64,000 bases of DNA from Jeotgalibacillus salarius (GTDB lineage Bacteria; Bacillota; Bacilli; Bacillales; Jeotgalibacillaceae). The DNA lies in contig NZ_SORX01000001.1 in the NCBI RefSeq assembly GCF_004405125.1, forward strand, positions 181,560 through 245,559, in the 5' to 3' direction. This document shows positions 44,332-52,864 of the stretch, piece by piece. Below the pieces are notes generated by a model that was not told the DNA's origin, ran no database searches, and saw only the letters and a program-made list of their open reading frames with translations. The translations under genes were made by a program, and so were the position numbers. Numbering within the stretch: the stretch's first letter is position 1; each line of letters begins with the position of its first letter.

Positions 44332-45972
44332 TTATCTGCCGACTAAGCCCATGCCGTTAATGATTTTATCTAGCATTTCATCGACCATTGTAATGTTTCT
44401 TGCAGCTGCGTTATATGCATGCTGGAACTGAATCATGTTAGTCATTTCTTCGTCCAGCGAAACTGAACTGACTGACATTCTCTTTTCGTCAACTGACTGC
44501 TGGAGCACTTCGCTATTTCCTGCCAGACGGTTTGCCTGAAGGCCTTGAACACCGAGTTTACCAATGACACCTTCATAGAAAGAGTTCATGGAAGCTGATC
44601 CCAAACGGTTAAATCCCGTAACGTCTAATGTTTCGTCTCCATCGTAACCTTCAAGGTCAACAGCAGTGTCATTCATCAGCCAGTTTTGAATGTTTGATAG
44701 ATTTACAGCATTTTTCCCATCACCAGCGTTTACATCACCGTCAGCATTTGTAGTGGTTGATGCAGCAATTTCTTTTGATGTAATATCACTCATCGAGATG
44801 AGTTTTGAAGCATTTTGATGATTCCCACCGAGATTTGTAAAGAATGACTGTCCTGTATCCCCCTGAAGGTCAATCCCCTTTTCATGTACTGAATTAAAAG
44901 TCTGGGAGAATGAAAATGCAAGACGGTCAAGGTTGTCCAGCATCTCAGGGAAGGTACCTTTTTCCTGAGTATTTCCTGCATCATCCTCATAACTGTATCC
45001 GTAAGACTCAATCAATCCTCTGAGTCCACCCTGTGAAAATAGCGGATTGCCATTTTCATCTGCTATAGGAAGTTTTTTAGATACGATTTCTTTTCCTTCA
45101 CTTGAGAAAATAGCAAGCTGGCTGATGTCATCCGGTGTTGTTGTAGAAAGATTTCCACTACCATTTGAAAAGCCGAGCTGATAGTGATTATCTTTAGAAA
45201 CAAGAATTTCTTCTTTGCCATTTGCACCAATAATGCTGATGTTGTAAAGACCTTCAGCTTCCGGGGCAGGATCACCTTCTGATTTTGTAGCTGTCACACG
45301 AATATCAATATAGCCTGACAGTTCATCAACCAGGTTGTCACGGCGGTCGTAAAGGTCATTTGGAATATTGCCATGCGGTTCTACATCACTGATTTGACTG
45401 TTCACGCTTGAAATTTGCTGCAGCAGTGAATTCACACTATCCAGTGATACACCGATTTCATTTCCAATATTATCGTTGATTTGATTCAGGGAGTCATTCA
45501 GATAATGGAATGTATCCACTACAGATTGTCCGCGCTCAAGTACGACATTACGCGCGCCATCATTTTCCGGATAGACAGATAAATCCTGAAGTGACTGCCA
45601 AAATTCACCCATTACTGCGCTAAGACCATTTGTTGTTGGCTCATTAATGATATTTTCCATTTCACTGATCGCATTTGATTTCGCATCCCAGTATCCAAGC
45701 TTATTCGTTTCCTGGCGATACTGGATATCAAGAAATGAATCCCTTACACGCTGAATTGAACTTGCTTCAACACCTGTTCCCATTTGACCAGGAATTTGCG
45801 GTTGGTTCATTGCAGCTGGTGCGAAAGGTGTGGTTGTACCAAAATTCACCCGTTGTCTTGAATAGCCTGGTGTGTTTGCATTCGCAATATTGTGTCCGGT
45901 AGTGTGTAATGCGCTTTGCTGCGTAAAGAGCGCGCGTTTTGCTGTTTCCAGCCCCATAAATGTAGAACCCAT
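44332..45972 (-). CDS. flgK: Flagellar hook-associated protein FlgK
   Basis: 546 residues: FMGLETAKRALFTQQSALHTTGHNIANANTPGYSRQRVNF is the rod/hook family N-terminus with the ANANTPGYSR signature. The C-terminal SVSLDEEMTNMIQFQHAYNAAARNITMVDEMLDKIINGMGLVGR is the FlgK end. It is the first junction protein on the hook. It lies 17 bp after flgN and is part of flgN-flgK-flgL. GGGAGGAAC precedes the ATG. Confidence 0.97.
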   Translation of the reverse strand: MGSTFMGLETAKRALFTQQSALHTTGHNIANANTPGYSRQRVNFGTTTPFAPAAMNQPQIPGQMGTGVEASSIQRVRDSFLDIQYRQETNKLGYWDAKSNAISEMENIINEPTTNGLSAVMGEFWQSLQDLSVYPENDGARNVVLERGQSVVDTFHYLNDSLNQINDNIGNEIGVSLDSVNSLLQQISSVNSQISDVEPHGNIPNDLYDRRDNLVDELSGYIDIRVTATKSEGDPAPEAEGLYNISIIGANGKEEILVSKDNHYQLGFSNGSGNLSTTTPDDISQLAIFSSEGKEIVSKKLPIADENGNPLFSQGGLRGLIESYGYSYEDDAGNTQEKGTFPEMLDNLDRLAFSFSQTFNSVHEKGIDLQGDTGQSFFTNLGGNHQNASKLISMSDITSKEIAASTTTNADGDVNAGDGKNAVNLSNIQNWLMNDTAVDLEGYDGDETLDVTGFNRLGSASMNSFYEGVIGKLGVQGLQANRLAGNSEVLQQSVDEKRMSVSSVSLDEEMTNMIQFQHAYNAAARNITMVDEMLDKIINGMGLVGR

Positions 45973-45989
45973 CTTTGTTCCTCCCTGCT

Positions 45990-46400
45990 TTACGCCTGTG
46001 AATCAAACATTGATCTGACAGGCTGATCGTCTTCACTATCTTCTTTTGAATAATTCATTGAATCAGACTGTGGCATCAGCAGGTCGAGGTTGAGTGATAC
46101 GAACTGCATGGATTGCGTTAACAAATCCTGATTCAGTTCATTCACTGCTTTCAGCTCTAGTATGACCTGCAGCAGCTCTTTTTTTACTGACTGGATATCT
46201 TCATCAGCCGTAACCTGCTGTCGTTTGATTTCTAAAGCATTAATTCCCTGAATATGCTTCTGCTCATCTTTAATCAGCTGATTCAGCTGTTCAAGGTTAT
46301 TTTCTTTAATTACAGCCGTTTTGCGCTTTGCCAGTTCGAGAAGGCTTTTATGCAAAGTGATTTGCTGGTTTAGTATTGTTTCAATTGATTGCTCGGGCAT
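45990..46400 (-). CDS. flgN: Flagellar export chaperone FlgN (YvyG)
   Basis: 136-residue, strongly helical and charged protein (ILNQQITLHKSLLELAKRKTAVIKENNLEQLNQLIKDEQKHIQGINALEIKRQQ), typical of the FlgN family, which chaperones FlgK and FlgL to the export gate. The C-terminus is low-complexity acidic. It lies directly upstream of flgK. A G-rich site (GGGGGATT) precedes the ATG. A possible SigD promoter lies at 46465-46490. Confidence 0.9.
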   Translation of the reverse strand: MPEQSIETILNQQITLHKSLLELAKRKTAVIKENNLEQLNQLIKDEQKHIQGINALEIKRQQVTADEDIQSVKKELLQVILELKAVNELNQDLLTQSMQFVSLNLDLLMPQSDSMNYSKEDSEDDQPVRSMFDSQA

Positions 46401-46464
46401 TTGAATCCCCCAATTTTTGTGAAGAAAAGGGTCAGACCCTCTGCTTCAATAATCGTCATATTAT

Positions 46465-46490
46465 ATATCGGATGGTTTGTACATTTATAA
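46465..46490 (-). promoter_or_regulatory. Possible SigD promoter of flgN-flgK-flgL
   Basis: On the minus strand TCCGATAT with T/A-rich CTTTATAAA about 15 bp upstream. The -10 is good, the -35 imprecise. It sits between yaaR and flgN. A GGGTCAGACCC palindrome lies just downstream at about 46429. Confidence 0.45.
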
Positions 46491-46494
46491 AGAC

Positions 46495-46935
46495 TTAAGA
46501 GTACACATTTATGATGAGACCCTGAATCTCCCCAATTGTACCCAAGATATCGAGGCCTTTCTTTTCTTTATCGAGCACCTGGTTTGTGAGGTCAATCAGT
46601 TTCGAATCGATTTCTTTTACGATTTTGTATACTTTCGTACGGCCTCTGCGGTTGAATCCTCGCTGGTCTTCGAGCTGAAGGCCATTGTTTATAGCTTCTT
46701 CCATGAATTTCTTTACAAGACCTTTGTATTTCCGCAGGTCTTCCACTGTTCGGGAATCTCCAAGCTTCTTACCTTGATCCTCGATTTCTGCGCTCATTGC
46801 TGTGAGTTTATCAATTAATGTAGTTGAACGTTTTTTTGACATGACGTCCTGAAAAGAAACAGATTCTTTTGCGATCTGTTCTTTCTTCTGAGATTTATTT
46901 GTTTCAGTTGCTCTGCCTACGCGTTGTACGTCCAT
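46495..46935 (-). CDS. yaaR: YaaR family protein (DUF327)
   Basis: 146 residues: MDVQRVGRATETNKSQKKEQ, then SVSFQDVMSKK, with a helical body ending in RTKVYKIVKEIDSKLIDLTNQVLDKEKKGLDILGTIGEIQGLIINVYS, the DUF327 pattern. The function is unknown. In Bacillus subtilis yaaR lies near dnaX-tmk; in other Bacillales family members are found in flagellar clusters, as here between a flagellin and flgN. Start ATG 46935 follows GGAGGG at 7 nt. Confidence 0.88.
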   Translation of the reverse strand: MDVQRVGRATETNKSQKKEQIAKESVSFQDVMSKKRSTTLIDKLTAMSAEIEDQGKKLGDSRTVEDLRKYKGLVKKFMEEAINNGLQLEDQRGFNRRGRTKVYKIVKEIDSKLIDLTNQVLDKEKKGLDILGTIGEIQGLIINVYS

Positions 46936-46974
46936 ACAGATTCCCTCCATAAGGTTGATTATTATTGGAATCGT

Positions 46975-47060
46975 TTCCCTGTGCTTCAGGCGGTCGCTTT
47001 ACGCTGAAACGGCCATGAGTCTTCTCCTGCTTGAGTCGCCGACTTACGCTCCGGGAAACT
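46975..47060. repeat. Family E repeat, copy 2, partly deleted
   Basis: It retains GTTTCCC...CAGGCGGTCGCTTTACGC at one end and GAGTC...CTTACGCTCCGGGAAAC at the other, but the GGGGTCTCA core is missing. It lies between yaaR and the third flagellin. Confidence 0.55.
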
Positions 47061-47089
47061 TGGGTTGTGAATAGTTAATAGTTCAAAAT

Positions 47090-47126
47090 ATATTAAATGG
47101 AGGAGCAGATAATCTACTCCTCCATT
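47090..47126 (-). terminator. Terminator of the 47-kb flagellin gene
   Basis: On the minus strand AATGGAGGAG pairs perfectly with CTCCTCCATT around 11 nt, followed by T-rich TTAATATATTTT. Confidence 0.8.
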
Positions 47127-47136
47127 GATTGTAACA

Positions 47137-47967
47137 TTATTGAAGCAGCTGCAGAATGCCCTGAGGCAGTTGGTTTGCCTGTGCTAACATTGCCTGACCT
47201 GCCTGGTTCAGGATATTGTTTCTAGTGAACTGTGACATTTCTTTAGCCATGTCAAGGTCACGGATTCTAGATTCAGCCGCAGTCAGGTTTTCATTTGCTG
47301 ACTGAAGGTTAGTAACTGTGTGCTCGAGGCGATTTTGGAAGGCTCCTAGGTTACTTCGTTCTTTGGAGACAGTGTTTATTGCATCAGAAATAGCGGTAAT
47401 TGCATCTTTTGCGTCATCTTCATTAGAGACTGACAGACCTTCTATTCCCAATGCTTCTGAATTCATCAAACTAATATCAAAATTAATATCTTCGTCTTCG
47501 TTAGCTCCAATTTGCAGCATTAAACTTAAGCTAGTTCCAGTAGCACCAGATTCTCCATTCAATAATTCTTTACTATTAAATTGTGTATTTTCTGCAATTC
47601 TATCAATTTCACTGATCAGTGCATCAACTTCCTCCTGCACTGCTTCTCTGTCCGAATCTTCAAGTGTTCCATTTGAAGCCTGAACTGAAAGCTCTCTCAT
47701 CCGTTGTAAAATGTCGTGTGTAGAAGCCAATGCTCCTTCAGCTGTCTGTATGAGTGAAATTCCATCCAGCGCATTACGTTCAGCCATATCAAGTCCGCGG
47801 ATTTGTGATCGCATTTTTTCTGAAATCGCAAGGCCAGCTGCGTCATCGGCAGCACGGTTGATACGTAAACCTGAAGAAAGTTTTTCAAGACTCTTCGATG
47901 TATCATTCATTGTCTGATTTAAGTTACGGTAGGCATTTAGCGCCTGAATATTATGGTTAATTCTCAT
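47137..47967 (-). CDS. Flagellin (third copy, in operon with fliS2)
   Basis: 276 residues with canonical ends: [69 protein letters not shown] and ESRIRDLDMAKEMSQFTRNNILNQAGQAMLAQANQLPQGILQLLQ. The variable centre is short. It differs clearly from the 40-kb flagellin in both ends and centre. It begins 3 bp after the fliS2 stop, so chaperone and flagellin are cotranslated from a SigD-like promoter at 48.4 kb. It lacks the CsrA-type hairpin leader of the main flagellin. Confidence 0.95.
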   Translation of the reverse strand: MRINHNIQALNAYRNLNQTMNDTSKSLEKLSSGLRINRAADDAAGLAISEKMRSQIRGLDMAERNALDGISLIQTAEGALASTHDILQRMRELSVQASNGTLEDSDREAVQEEVDALISEIDRIAENTQFNSKELLNGESGATGTSLSLMLQIGANEDEDINFDISLMNSEALGIEGLSVSNEDDAKDAITAISDAINTVSKERSNLGAFQNRLEHTVTNLQSANENLTAAESRIRDLDMAKEMSQFTRNNILNQAGQAMLAQANQLPQGILQLLQ

Positions 47968-47970
47968 TGT

Positions 47971-48417
47971 CTATTTCCCCGCTTCCATTTTGTTTGAATT
48001 GACTTCACTATTTTCTACTTTGATGTGCTGTTCATACGCGTTTGCTTTTGAAGGTCGTTTAACTGGGTGATTCTTCATTGCTTGACTCCACGAGCTGCTG
48101 ATGTCTTTTAACATCGAGAGTACTTCCTCAGCACGCGAAACATCTTTTTTCAAATTCGCCATCAGAATTTCATCTGCCATAAAGTTATACACCACATCCA
48201 ACTGATCCGCGATAATCCCACTGTCATAATTCAATCCGGCACCAAGGCGGTGAAAAATGTCGTTCACACGCTGGTAAGATTGATTTGCTTCTATATAATT
48301 TTCTTCCTTTGTCTCCTGAATTGCTTTTTCTAGTTTCGTAATCGCTGCTTCGTACAATAAAGAAGTCAGCTCCTGAGGTGATTTCTGATATAACAGTTCT
48401 TTTGATAAAAAGTCCAT
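47971..48417 (-). CDS. fliS: Second FliS-family flagellin chaperone
   Basis: 148 residues with weak but recognisable FliS pattern: MDFLSKELLYQKSPQELTSLLYEAAITKLEKAIQETKEENYIEANQSYQRVNDIFHRLGAGLNYDSGIIADQLDVVYNFMADEILMANLKKD. The C-terminal tail is longer than usual. It is paired with a flagellin 3 bp downstream, so probably is dedicated to it. The start at 48417 follows GGAGGGG; the upstream part of the open frame crosses a promoter and terminator and is rejected. Confidence 0.88.
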   Translation of the reverse strand: MDFLSKELLYQKSPQELTSLLYEAAITKLEKAIQETKEENYIEANQSYQRVNDIFHRLGAGLNYDSGIIADQLDVVYNFMADEILMANLKKDVSRAEEVLSMLKDISSSWSQAMKNHPVKRPSKANAYEQHIKVENSEVNSNKMEAGK

Positions 48418-48439
48418 TTTTTCCCCTCCTGCTACTATC

Positions 48440-48468
48440 TTTATCGGGGAAAATAGAAAATGATTAAT
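48440..48468 (-). promoter_or_regulatory. SigD-like promoter of fliS2-flagellin
   Basis: On the minus strand TTAA-N15-CCCGATAA, about 25 bp before the fliS2 start. It has the same -10 and -35 as the chemoreceptor 1 promoter. Confidence 0.62.
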
Positions 48469-48487
48469 AGGTAAATCCTCATTTATA

Positions 48488-48529
48488 TATAAAAAATGCC
48501 CGAAAGTGTATAGAAACACCTTCAGGCAT
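48488..48529 (-). terminator. Terminator upstream of fliS2
   Basis: On the minus strand ATGCCTGAAGGTGT pairs with ACACTTTCGGGCAT with wobbles around 6 nt, followed by TTTTTTA. It ends the ylqG-ylqH unit. Confidence 0.8.
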
Positions 48530-48574
48530 AAGCGAAGTGCAGGATCTGACCCCAATTACTTAAGAAAACACTCA

Positions 48575-48709
48575 GCTGATGATTGGAGCGTAGGATGGGC
48601 GACTCCAGCAGGAGAAGCGGGTTAGGCGAGACCCCGCAGACACGAAGTGTCGAGGAGGCTTGGCGCCCGCCCTGCGAAAAGCGTCTCATCCGGAGCGGAA
48701 ATCATCAGC
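48575..48709. repeat. Family E repeat, copy 3
   Basis: Perfect outer ends GCTGATGAT / ATCATCAGC. Inside are GGATGGGCGACTCC, the core GAGACCCCGCAGACACGAAG and GCGGAAAGC-type end. It lies between ylqH and the fliS2 upstream terminator. Confidence 0.88.
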
Positions 48710-48728
48710 GTTATTAATTGCACACAAC

Positions 48729-49022
48729 CTAATACGTCTTCTCCATCTCCTCAATCAGAAGCAAAATCTCTGCAATCACCGCATAAAGCTGCGGCGGAAT
48801 CGTATCTCCGAGATCAATATCCAACAGATCAGCGAGTAGACTGTTATCTTCTTCAAGATGAACATTATGCTGCTTGGCGAGTTCCAGAATCTTTTCAGCA
48901 AGCGCACCGCTCCCCTGCGCCACTACGTGAGGTGAATCATCTTTGTCATCATAGCGGATCACAGTGGCAGTTGGCCCATTCAGTTTCCTTCTGGCACCAG
49001 GGTTAAAATAATTCGGTCTCAT
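48729..49022 (-). CDS. ylqH: FlhB C-terminal-like protein (YlqH)
   Basis: 97 residues resembling the cytoplasmic domain of FlhB/YscU alone (EscU/HrcU family): RKLNGPTATVIRYDDKDDSPHVVAQGSGALAEKILELAKQHNVHLEEDNSLLADLLDIDLGDTIPPQLYAVIAEILLLIEEMEK. The NPTH autocleavage motif of FlhB is replaced by NGPTA, as in other FlhB-like small proteins. The gene overlaps the end of ylqG by 4 bp. In Bacillus subtilis ylqG-ylqH lie outside the flagellar operon; here they are in it. Confidence 0.9.
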   Translation of the reverse strand: MRPNYFNPGARRKLNGPTATVIRYDDKDDSPHVVAQGSGALAEKILELAKQHNVHLEEDNSLLADLLDIDLGDTIPPQLYAVIAEILLLIEEMEKTY

Positions 49023-51229
49023 ATCGAAAAATCATACCCTTTCTCCGTCATGATAGGCACAGCCTGTTTCGGCTCATCAGCAGACGCAGCCTGCTCCTCA
49101 ACATTCAGTCTGTCAAACTGTAGCTGCTGAACACTGTAACCAATCTGTTCGAGTCGGTCTTTCGCAAGTGAGGTAATTGGTTCCATTTTATTTTCAAAAT
49201 CAGGCTGGTCATTCTTCATTTTAATAGAAAGATTTCGTTCTGAAACATTCAACGAGACGCCGATTTCACCCATCTTTTTCGTATCAAAAAGAAAATACAG
49301 ATTACAGTTTTCCCAGTCTACTTTTTGACTGCCATTTTTAGACTGCATATATACTTTAAAGTTTTCAACCTTCTCCTGAAGAATAAACGGAAGCGTCATG
49401 ACCATGCTTTGCAATCCGCCAGAATCCGTTTTGCTCAGTAATTGTTGACCCGTCAGCTGGGAAAGTGTCTGATCAGATTTTCCTTCGCCAGCTGACATTT
49501 TCATGAGCATCGCTTTTAAAGACGCAGCCTGCTCCTGACTTTTATTCAGCAATGAATGTGCCTGATCATTTTCAAACGTCATGCCCATCGCCCGCACGTG
49601 TTCGAACGCGTGACGCGCTGAAGGTTCATTACGTAAAAGCTGCATAGAGTGCTGCAGGTTTTGCGCTGTTGTTTTCTGGATTGAAGGCTGTTCAAGCTGC
49701 ATCACTTCCTTTGAAACAAAGTGCTGCACTTTGACATCAGACGGTTTAAATTCTATTTTCTCCATCATCGCTTTTACTTCAGAAGTAATACGGGCTGCCT
49801 GCGCGACCTCACCTTTTGCCAAAAGTTTTGAAGCTTCAGCCAGCTGACCGCTTGCTTTCAATAGGTTTTTCTCTGTCTCCATATTCGTATAGAGCATGAA
49901 ATCACCTTTTAAAATGGCTTTATCCAGCATTCTGATTGTCGATTCAAGTAAAGGCTTTGCCTGCTGAACCGACTGTTGGCGATTTGTGGCAGATTCGATC
50001 TGACTCAGATTTCTTGTCATATCTTTCTGAATGCCTTTAAAATCGATGGCTGCCTGCGACATTTTTTCGCTGATCCGCGTCACAATCACGTCTCTTGACT
50101 GCATCGGAATTTGTGAAGTCAGTTCTTCTGAAAGTAAATACTGCTCTGAAGCAGCTTTTAACGGATAAGCAGCTGTAGCCTGGTAGATTCCCTGCATCAT
50201 TGCCTGACGCGCCTGCAGTTCCTGTCCGTTTTGCACAAACTGATCTGCTTTCACTGCAGCTTGCTGAAGTGCCTGTCTGATCTCATCATTCAACGCAGAA
50301 TTGTTAGCCAGAGCTGAAAACTGATCCATCACTTTTGAAATGTCCGGCATCTTCTGAATGGAAGATTTAACCTCCTGCACGAGCAATGCTTTTGACTGAT
50401 CAATCGTCCGTGACTGTACAAACGGCTGAACAAGTGAATCAAGCTTCATTGCATTTTGAATCAGTTTAGATGCCTCAGGATTCTCTTTCAGCAATGAACT
50501 AAGAACTCTTTGAACCTCTGAAGCAACTGATTTCACATCACCTGTTGACTCAAGCTGTTTGATCATTTCTTTTACTTCAGCAGGAGCATCTTTCGCGAGC
50601 ATATTTAATGCCTGCATAAGCTGGTTTTTTGACGCCTGGTGAATCTGACTTGCCGAATGCTTTTGACCGGAAGAAACATCTACCCCTGCAGATTTCAAAA
50701 GATCTGTAACTGCCTTACTAATCGGAGGTCCGTGCAATGCGGAATGTATGGCCGTCAGTTTATTTGCAGTCAATTCAAGGTTTTTTGATACAGCCGCCTG
50801 AATGGTTTCCATTTTCTGATTGGGAGAACCATCTGTTTTAGTTAAAAATTGATTCAATTCCTTCACTAAGGCTGGATCCACTTTTACACCTTTATCTGAT
50901 AAATGCTGTAAAGCGGTTTTTAACTCCGGTGACACAGGCTTACCATTATTCATTTTCACATAGTCAGGTGCCTGAGCAGAGTTGTTTTGCTGAGCTTGCC
51001 TGACAACAGGAAGACCATCTTTCGTACCTGAAACCTCAAGCTGGACTCGTCCAGAAGCAGGAAGCGTTCCATCCGTTTTCACCTTGACTTCCTGCCCTCT
51101 GACCTGGAGCGTTGCCTCGCTGCCATTTTTACTTTTGACAGTGGCTGAAAATAAATCTCCCTGCTTCAGAGAAACTTCCTTTTGACTGTTTGGCTGACTG
51201 CTGACTGACGGATCCATTTTAATTTGCAC
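49019..51229 (-). CDS. Large FliK-related protein (YlqG-like)
   Basis: 736 residues, Gln/Ser/Lys-rich, mostly helical in the middle, with a C-terminal domain (about 600-705, IQEKVENFKVYMQSKNGSQKVDWENCNLYFLFDTKKMGEIGVSLNVSERNLSIKMKN) similar in pattern to the FliK hook-length control C-terminus. It begins with MDPSVSSQPNSQ and a beta-rich domain KQGDLFSATVKSKNGSEATLQVRGQEVKV. The start is GTG 51229 after GGGAGGTG. YlqG-YlqH pairs are proposed to interact like FliK-FlhB; here they are translationally coupled. Actual role unknown. Confidence 0.85.
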   Translation of the reverse strand: MQIKMDPSVSSQPNSQKEVSLKQGDLFSATVKSKNGSEATLQVRGQEVKVKTDGTLPASGRVQLEVSGTKDGLPVVRQAQQNNSAQAPDYVKMNNGKPVSPELKTALQHLSDKGVKVDPALVKELNQFLTKTDGSPNQKMETIQAAVSKNLELTANKLTAIHSALHGPPISKAVTDLLKSAGVDVSSGQKHSASQIHQASKNQLMQALNMLAKDAPAEVKEMIKQLESTGDVKSVASEVQRVLSSLLKENPEASKLIQNAMKLDSLVQPFVQSRTIDQSKALLVQEVKSSIQKMPDISKVMDQFSALANNSALNDEIRQALQQAAVKADQFVQNGQELQARQAMMQGIYQATAAYPLKAASEQYLLSEELTSQIPMQSRDVIVTRISEKMSQAAIDFKGIQKDMTRNLSQIESATNRQQSVQQAKPLLESTIRMLDKAILKGDFMLYTNMETEKNLLKASGQLAEASKLLAKGEVAQAARITSEVKAMMEKIEFKPSDVKVQHFVSKEVMQLEQPSIQKTTAQNLQHSMQLLRNEPSARHAFEHVRAMGMTFENDQAHSLLNKSQEQAASLKAMLMKMSAGEGKSDQTLSQLTGQQLLSKTDSGGLQSMVMTLPFILQEKVENFKVYMQSKNGSQKVDWENCNLYFLFDTKKMGEIGVSLNVSERNLSIKMKNDQPDFENKMEPITSLAKDRLEQIGYSVQQLQFDRLNVEEQAASADEPKQAVPIMTEKGYDFSI

Positions 51230-51255
51230 TTGTCTTGCACCTCCCATTTATACAC

Positions 51256-51286
51256 AAAAAATTGCCCATCAAATGAGCAATTTTTT
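51256..51286 (-). terminator. flgM terminator
   Basis: AAAAAATTGC pairs perfectly with GCAATTTTTT, with a partly paired CCAT/ATGA inside. U-rich on both strands; directly after the flgM stop. Confidence 0.88.
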
Positions 51287-51287
51287 A

Positions 51288-51554
51288 TCAGGATTGACGA
51301 TAGAATTTCAACAGATTATCGGCTGTTTGAGTAGCGTCCGGTTTATACGTTCCGTTTTCTACCGCTGCTTTCAGCTGATCAATTCTCTCCTGTCGGCCTT
51401 CCTGCAGCTTATTCAAGCTCTGCATTTCCTTTGCTTCTGATGAAATCTCTACCTTATCAGCGGTTTTCTGCTTTTGAAGTTCTGTCTGTTCCACTTTCGC
51501 TTCCTGCCGTTTATAAGGATTGATGGGATTTTGTTGAATAGGATTAATTTTCAA
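51288..51554 (-). CDS. flgM: Anti-sigma-D factor FlgM
   Basis: 88 residues matching Bacillus FlgM in pattern: KINPIQQNPINPYKRQ, then DKVEISSEAKEMQSLNKLQEGRQERIDQLKAAVENGTYKPDATQTADNLLKFYRQ. It holds SigD inactive until the hook is complete. The TTG start at 51554 gives the family start MKINP and has AGGTGAG upstream. A SigD promoter with exact GCCGATAT lies at 51600. It follows yvyF as in Bacillus subtilis but is separated from flgN by about 4.9 kb of inserted flagellar genes. Confidence 0.95.
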   Translation of the reverse strand: MKINPIQQNPINPYKRQEAKVEQTELQKQKTADKVEISSEAKEMQSLNKLQEGRQERIDQLKAAVENGTYKPDATQTADNLLKFYRQS

Positions 51555-51599
51555 AGCTCTCACCTGCTTTCTTCATGCGATATTATTGTATTACCCATT

Positions 51600-51626
51600 A
51601 TATCGGCAGTCCGAACAAAAATTAAA
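51600..51626 (-). promoter_or_regulatory. SigD promoter of flgM
   Basis: On the minus strand TTAA-N14-GCCGATAT (or TTTA-N15), with an exact -10 octamer, 46 bp before the flgM start. An equivalent SigD promoter precedes flgM in Bacillus subtilis. Confidence 0.75.
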
Positions 51627-51669
51627 GACGCAAGGGAAATTTAGAATAAAAGTCCCATGCGTCTGTATG

Positions 51670-52083
51670 TTATCTGTCTCTGGATGAGAGATAGGTTTTC
51701 TTGTTTTGATCTGAAACTGCTTTGCGGAATTCCATGTTGGATTCATGCTGTTTCAAGTCACTTTGGATATTTTCTGTGCAGCTACGGCAAATCTTTCCCT
51801 GTACTATAAGCGAGCCACAGTTGTCACACGGATAACCTAAACCAGGGAACTGTGCCGGGTGCAGTCTGCGCTTGCGAACCCACTTGTGGAGCAGTCCCGC
51901 TGATGCGCCGGTTACTTCAGTGATTCTTTCGATTGACGCCGCTCTATTTTCTCTTTTTCTTAAAAAGCGGTATACCTCTTCAAATAATTCCTCTTCTTCT
52001 TTATGACACTTCGGGCACACGTCCCGTAATCCGTTAAAGTTAAATATCGCATCGCATTTAGGACAATTTCGTAATTCAGCCAT
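51670..52083 (-). CDS. yvyF: YvyF, flagellar operon zinc-finger protein
   Basis: 137 residues: an N-terminal CxxC pair (NCPKCDAIF, CPKCHK), a central MerR/helix-turn-helix-like part (ASIERITEVTGASAGLLHKWVRKRRL) and a second zinc ribbon (CDNCGSLIVQGKICRSC). This is the conserved Bacillales protein encoded between comFC and flgM (flagellar operon protein family). It is probably a regulator, function not established. It is about 100 bp after comFC. Confidence 0.92.
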   Translation of the reverse strand: MAELRNCPKCDAIFNFNGLRDVCPKCHKEEEELFEEVYRFLRKRENRAASIERITEVTGASAGLLHKWVRKRRLHPAQFPGLGYPCDNCGSLIVQGKICRSCTENIQSDLKQHESNMEFRKAVSDQNKKTYLSSRDR

Positions 52084-52183
52084 TTGCCATGTCCTCCTCA
52101 GTCGTTTTCTATAGTATAAAACGAAACTGAGATAAATGAAAGATAATATATAGGCCTTTATGCGTCTAAATTGGTCAAAAGCA

Positions 52184-52864
52184 CTATCTACCTATAGTCA
52201 ACGACCTGACTTCACCAGCTCCCGCTTCTTTTAAAATGTGAGCTGCCCGTCTGATTGTCGTACCGGTCGTATAAAGATCATCCATCAATAAAATATTTTC
52301 ACCGTTTAATTGTTGAATTGCTTTAAATGGATTTTCCCCGCTATGCCTGTCATGTTTTAATTTCTTAGCCTGGGAGACCTCTTCATTTTTTCTTGTCAGT
52401 AAGCATTCAAATTTTAAGCCTGCCATCACTAATAGCGCCTCTGTCTGATTAAATCCTCTCGTTTGTAACCGCTCTTCACTCACCGGCACAGGCACGAGCA
52501 ATGTTTGACGGGGAAGTTTTTTAACCTCTTCTATTATTTTCTTTCGGAAGCACCCTGCAACCGCATAGTCACCGTTATATTTAAAACGCTTGATCATTTC
52601 CTTCAGCAATTGGTTATATTCGTATAACGATCGATTTGAATGTAAAACATCGTGATACATTTGATGCTCATTCCATATCAGGCAATCTCCACACGTGCCT
52701 GATCCCTCCATCTTTCCCGAACAGACACTGCAGCTATTTTCTTTTTTAATTTCAAGAAGACCACTCTTACATATACCACAAAATGGATCTTCTATTCGTT
52801 TAAAAAGCAGATCACTCCAGCTCATTTCTTCATGAATCACCGCATGACAGTACAAGCATCTCAT
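52184..52864 (-). CDS. comFC: Late competence protein ComFC
   Basis: 226-residue ComF/GntX-type phosphoribosyltransferase-like protein. An N-terminal zinc-finger-like Cys cluster (MRCLYCHAVI, CGICKS, CSVCSGKMEGSGTCGDC) and the C-terminal PRTase motif LLMDDLYTTGTTIRRAAHIL. ComFC is needed for uptake of single-stranded DNA with ComFA. It overlaps comFA by 4 bp; comFB, which lies between them in Bacillus subtilis, is absent. Confidence 0.95.
   Translation of the reverse strand: MRCLYCHAVIHEEMSWSDLLFKRIEDPFCGICKSGLLEIKKENSCSVCSGKMEGSGTCGDCLIWNEHQMYHDVLHSNRSLYEYNQLLKEMIKRFKYNGDYAVAGCFRKKIIEEVKKLPRQTLLVPVPVSEERLQTRGFNQTEALLVMAGLKFECLLTRKNEEVSQAKKLKHDRHSGENPFKAIQQLNGENILLMDDLYTTGTTIRRAAHILKEAGAGEVRSLTIGR

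Noticed and set aside
46427-46442. GGGTCAGACCC palindrome as a further REP family
   Set aside because: Only one clear copy, with a half copy near 48543; too little to call a family.
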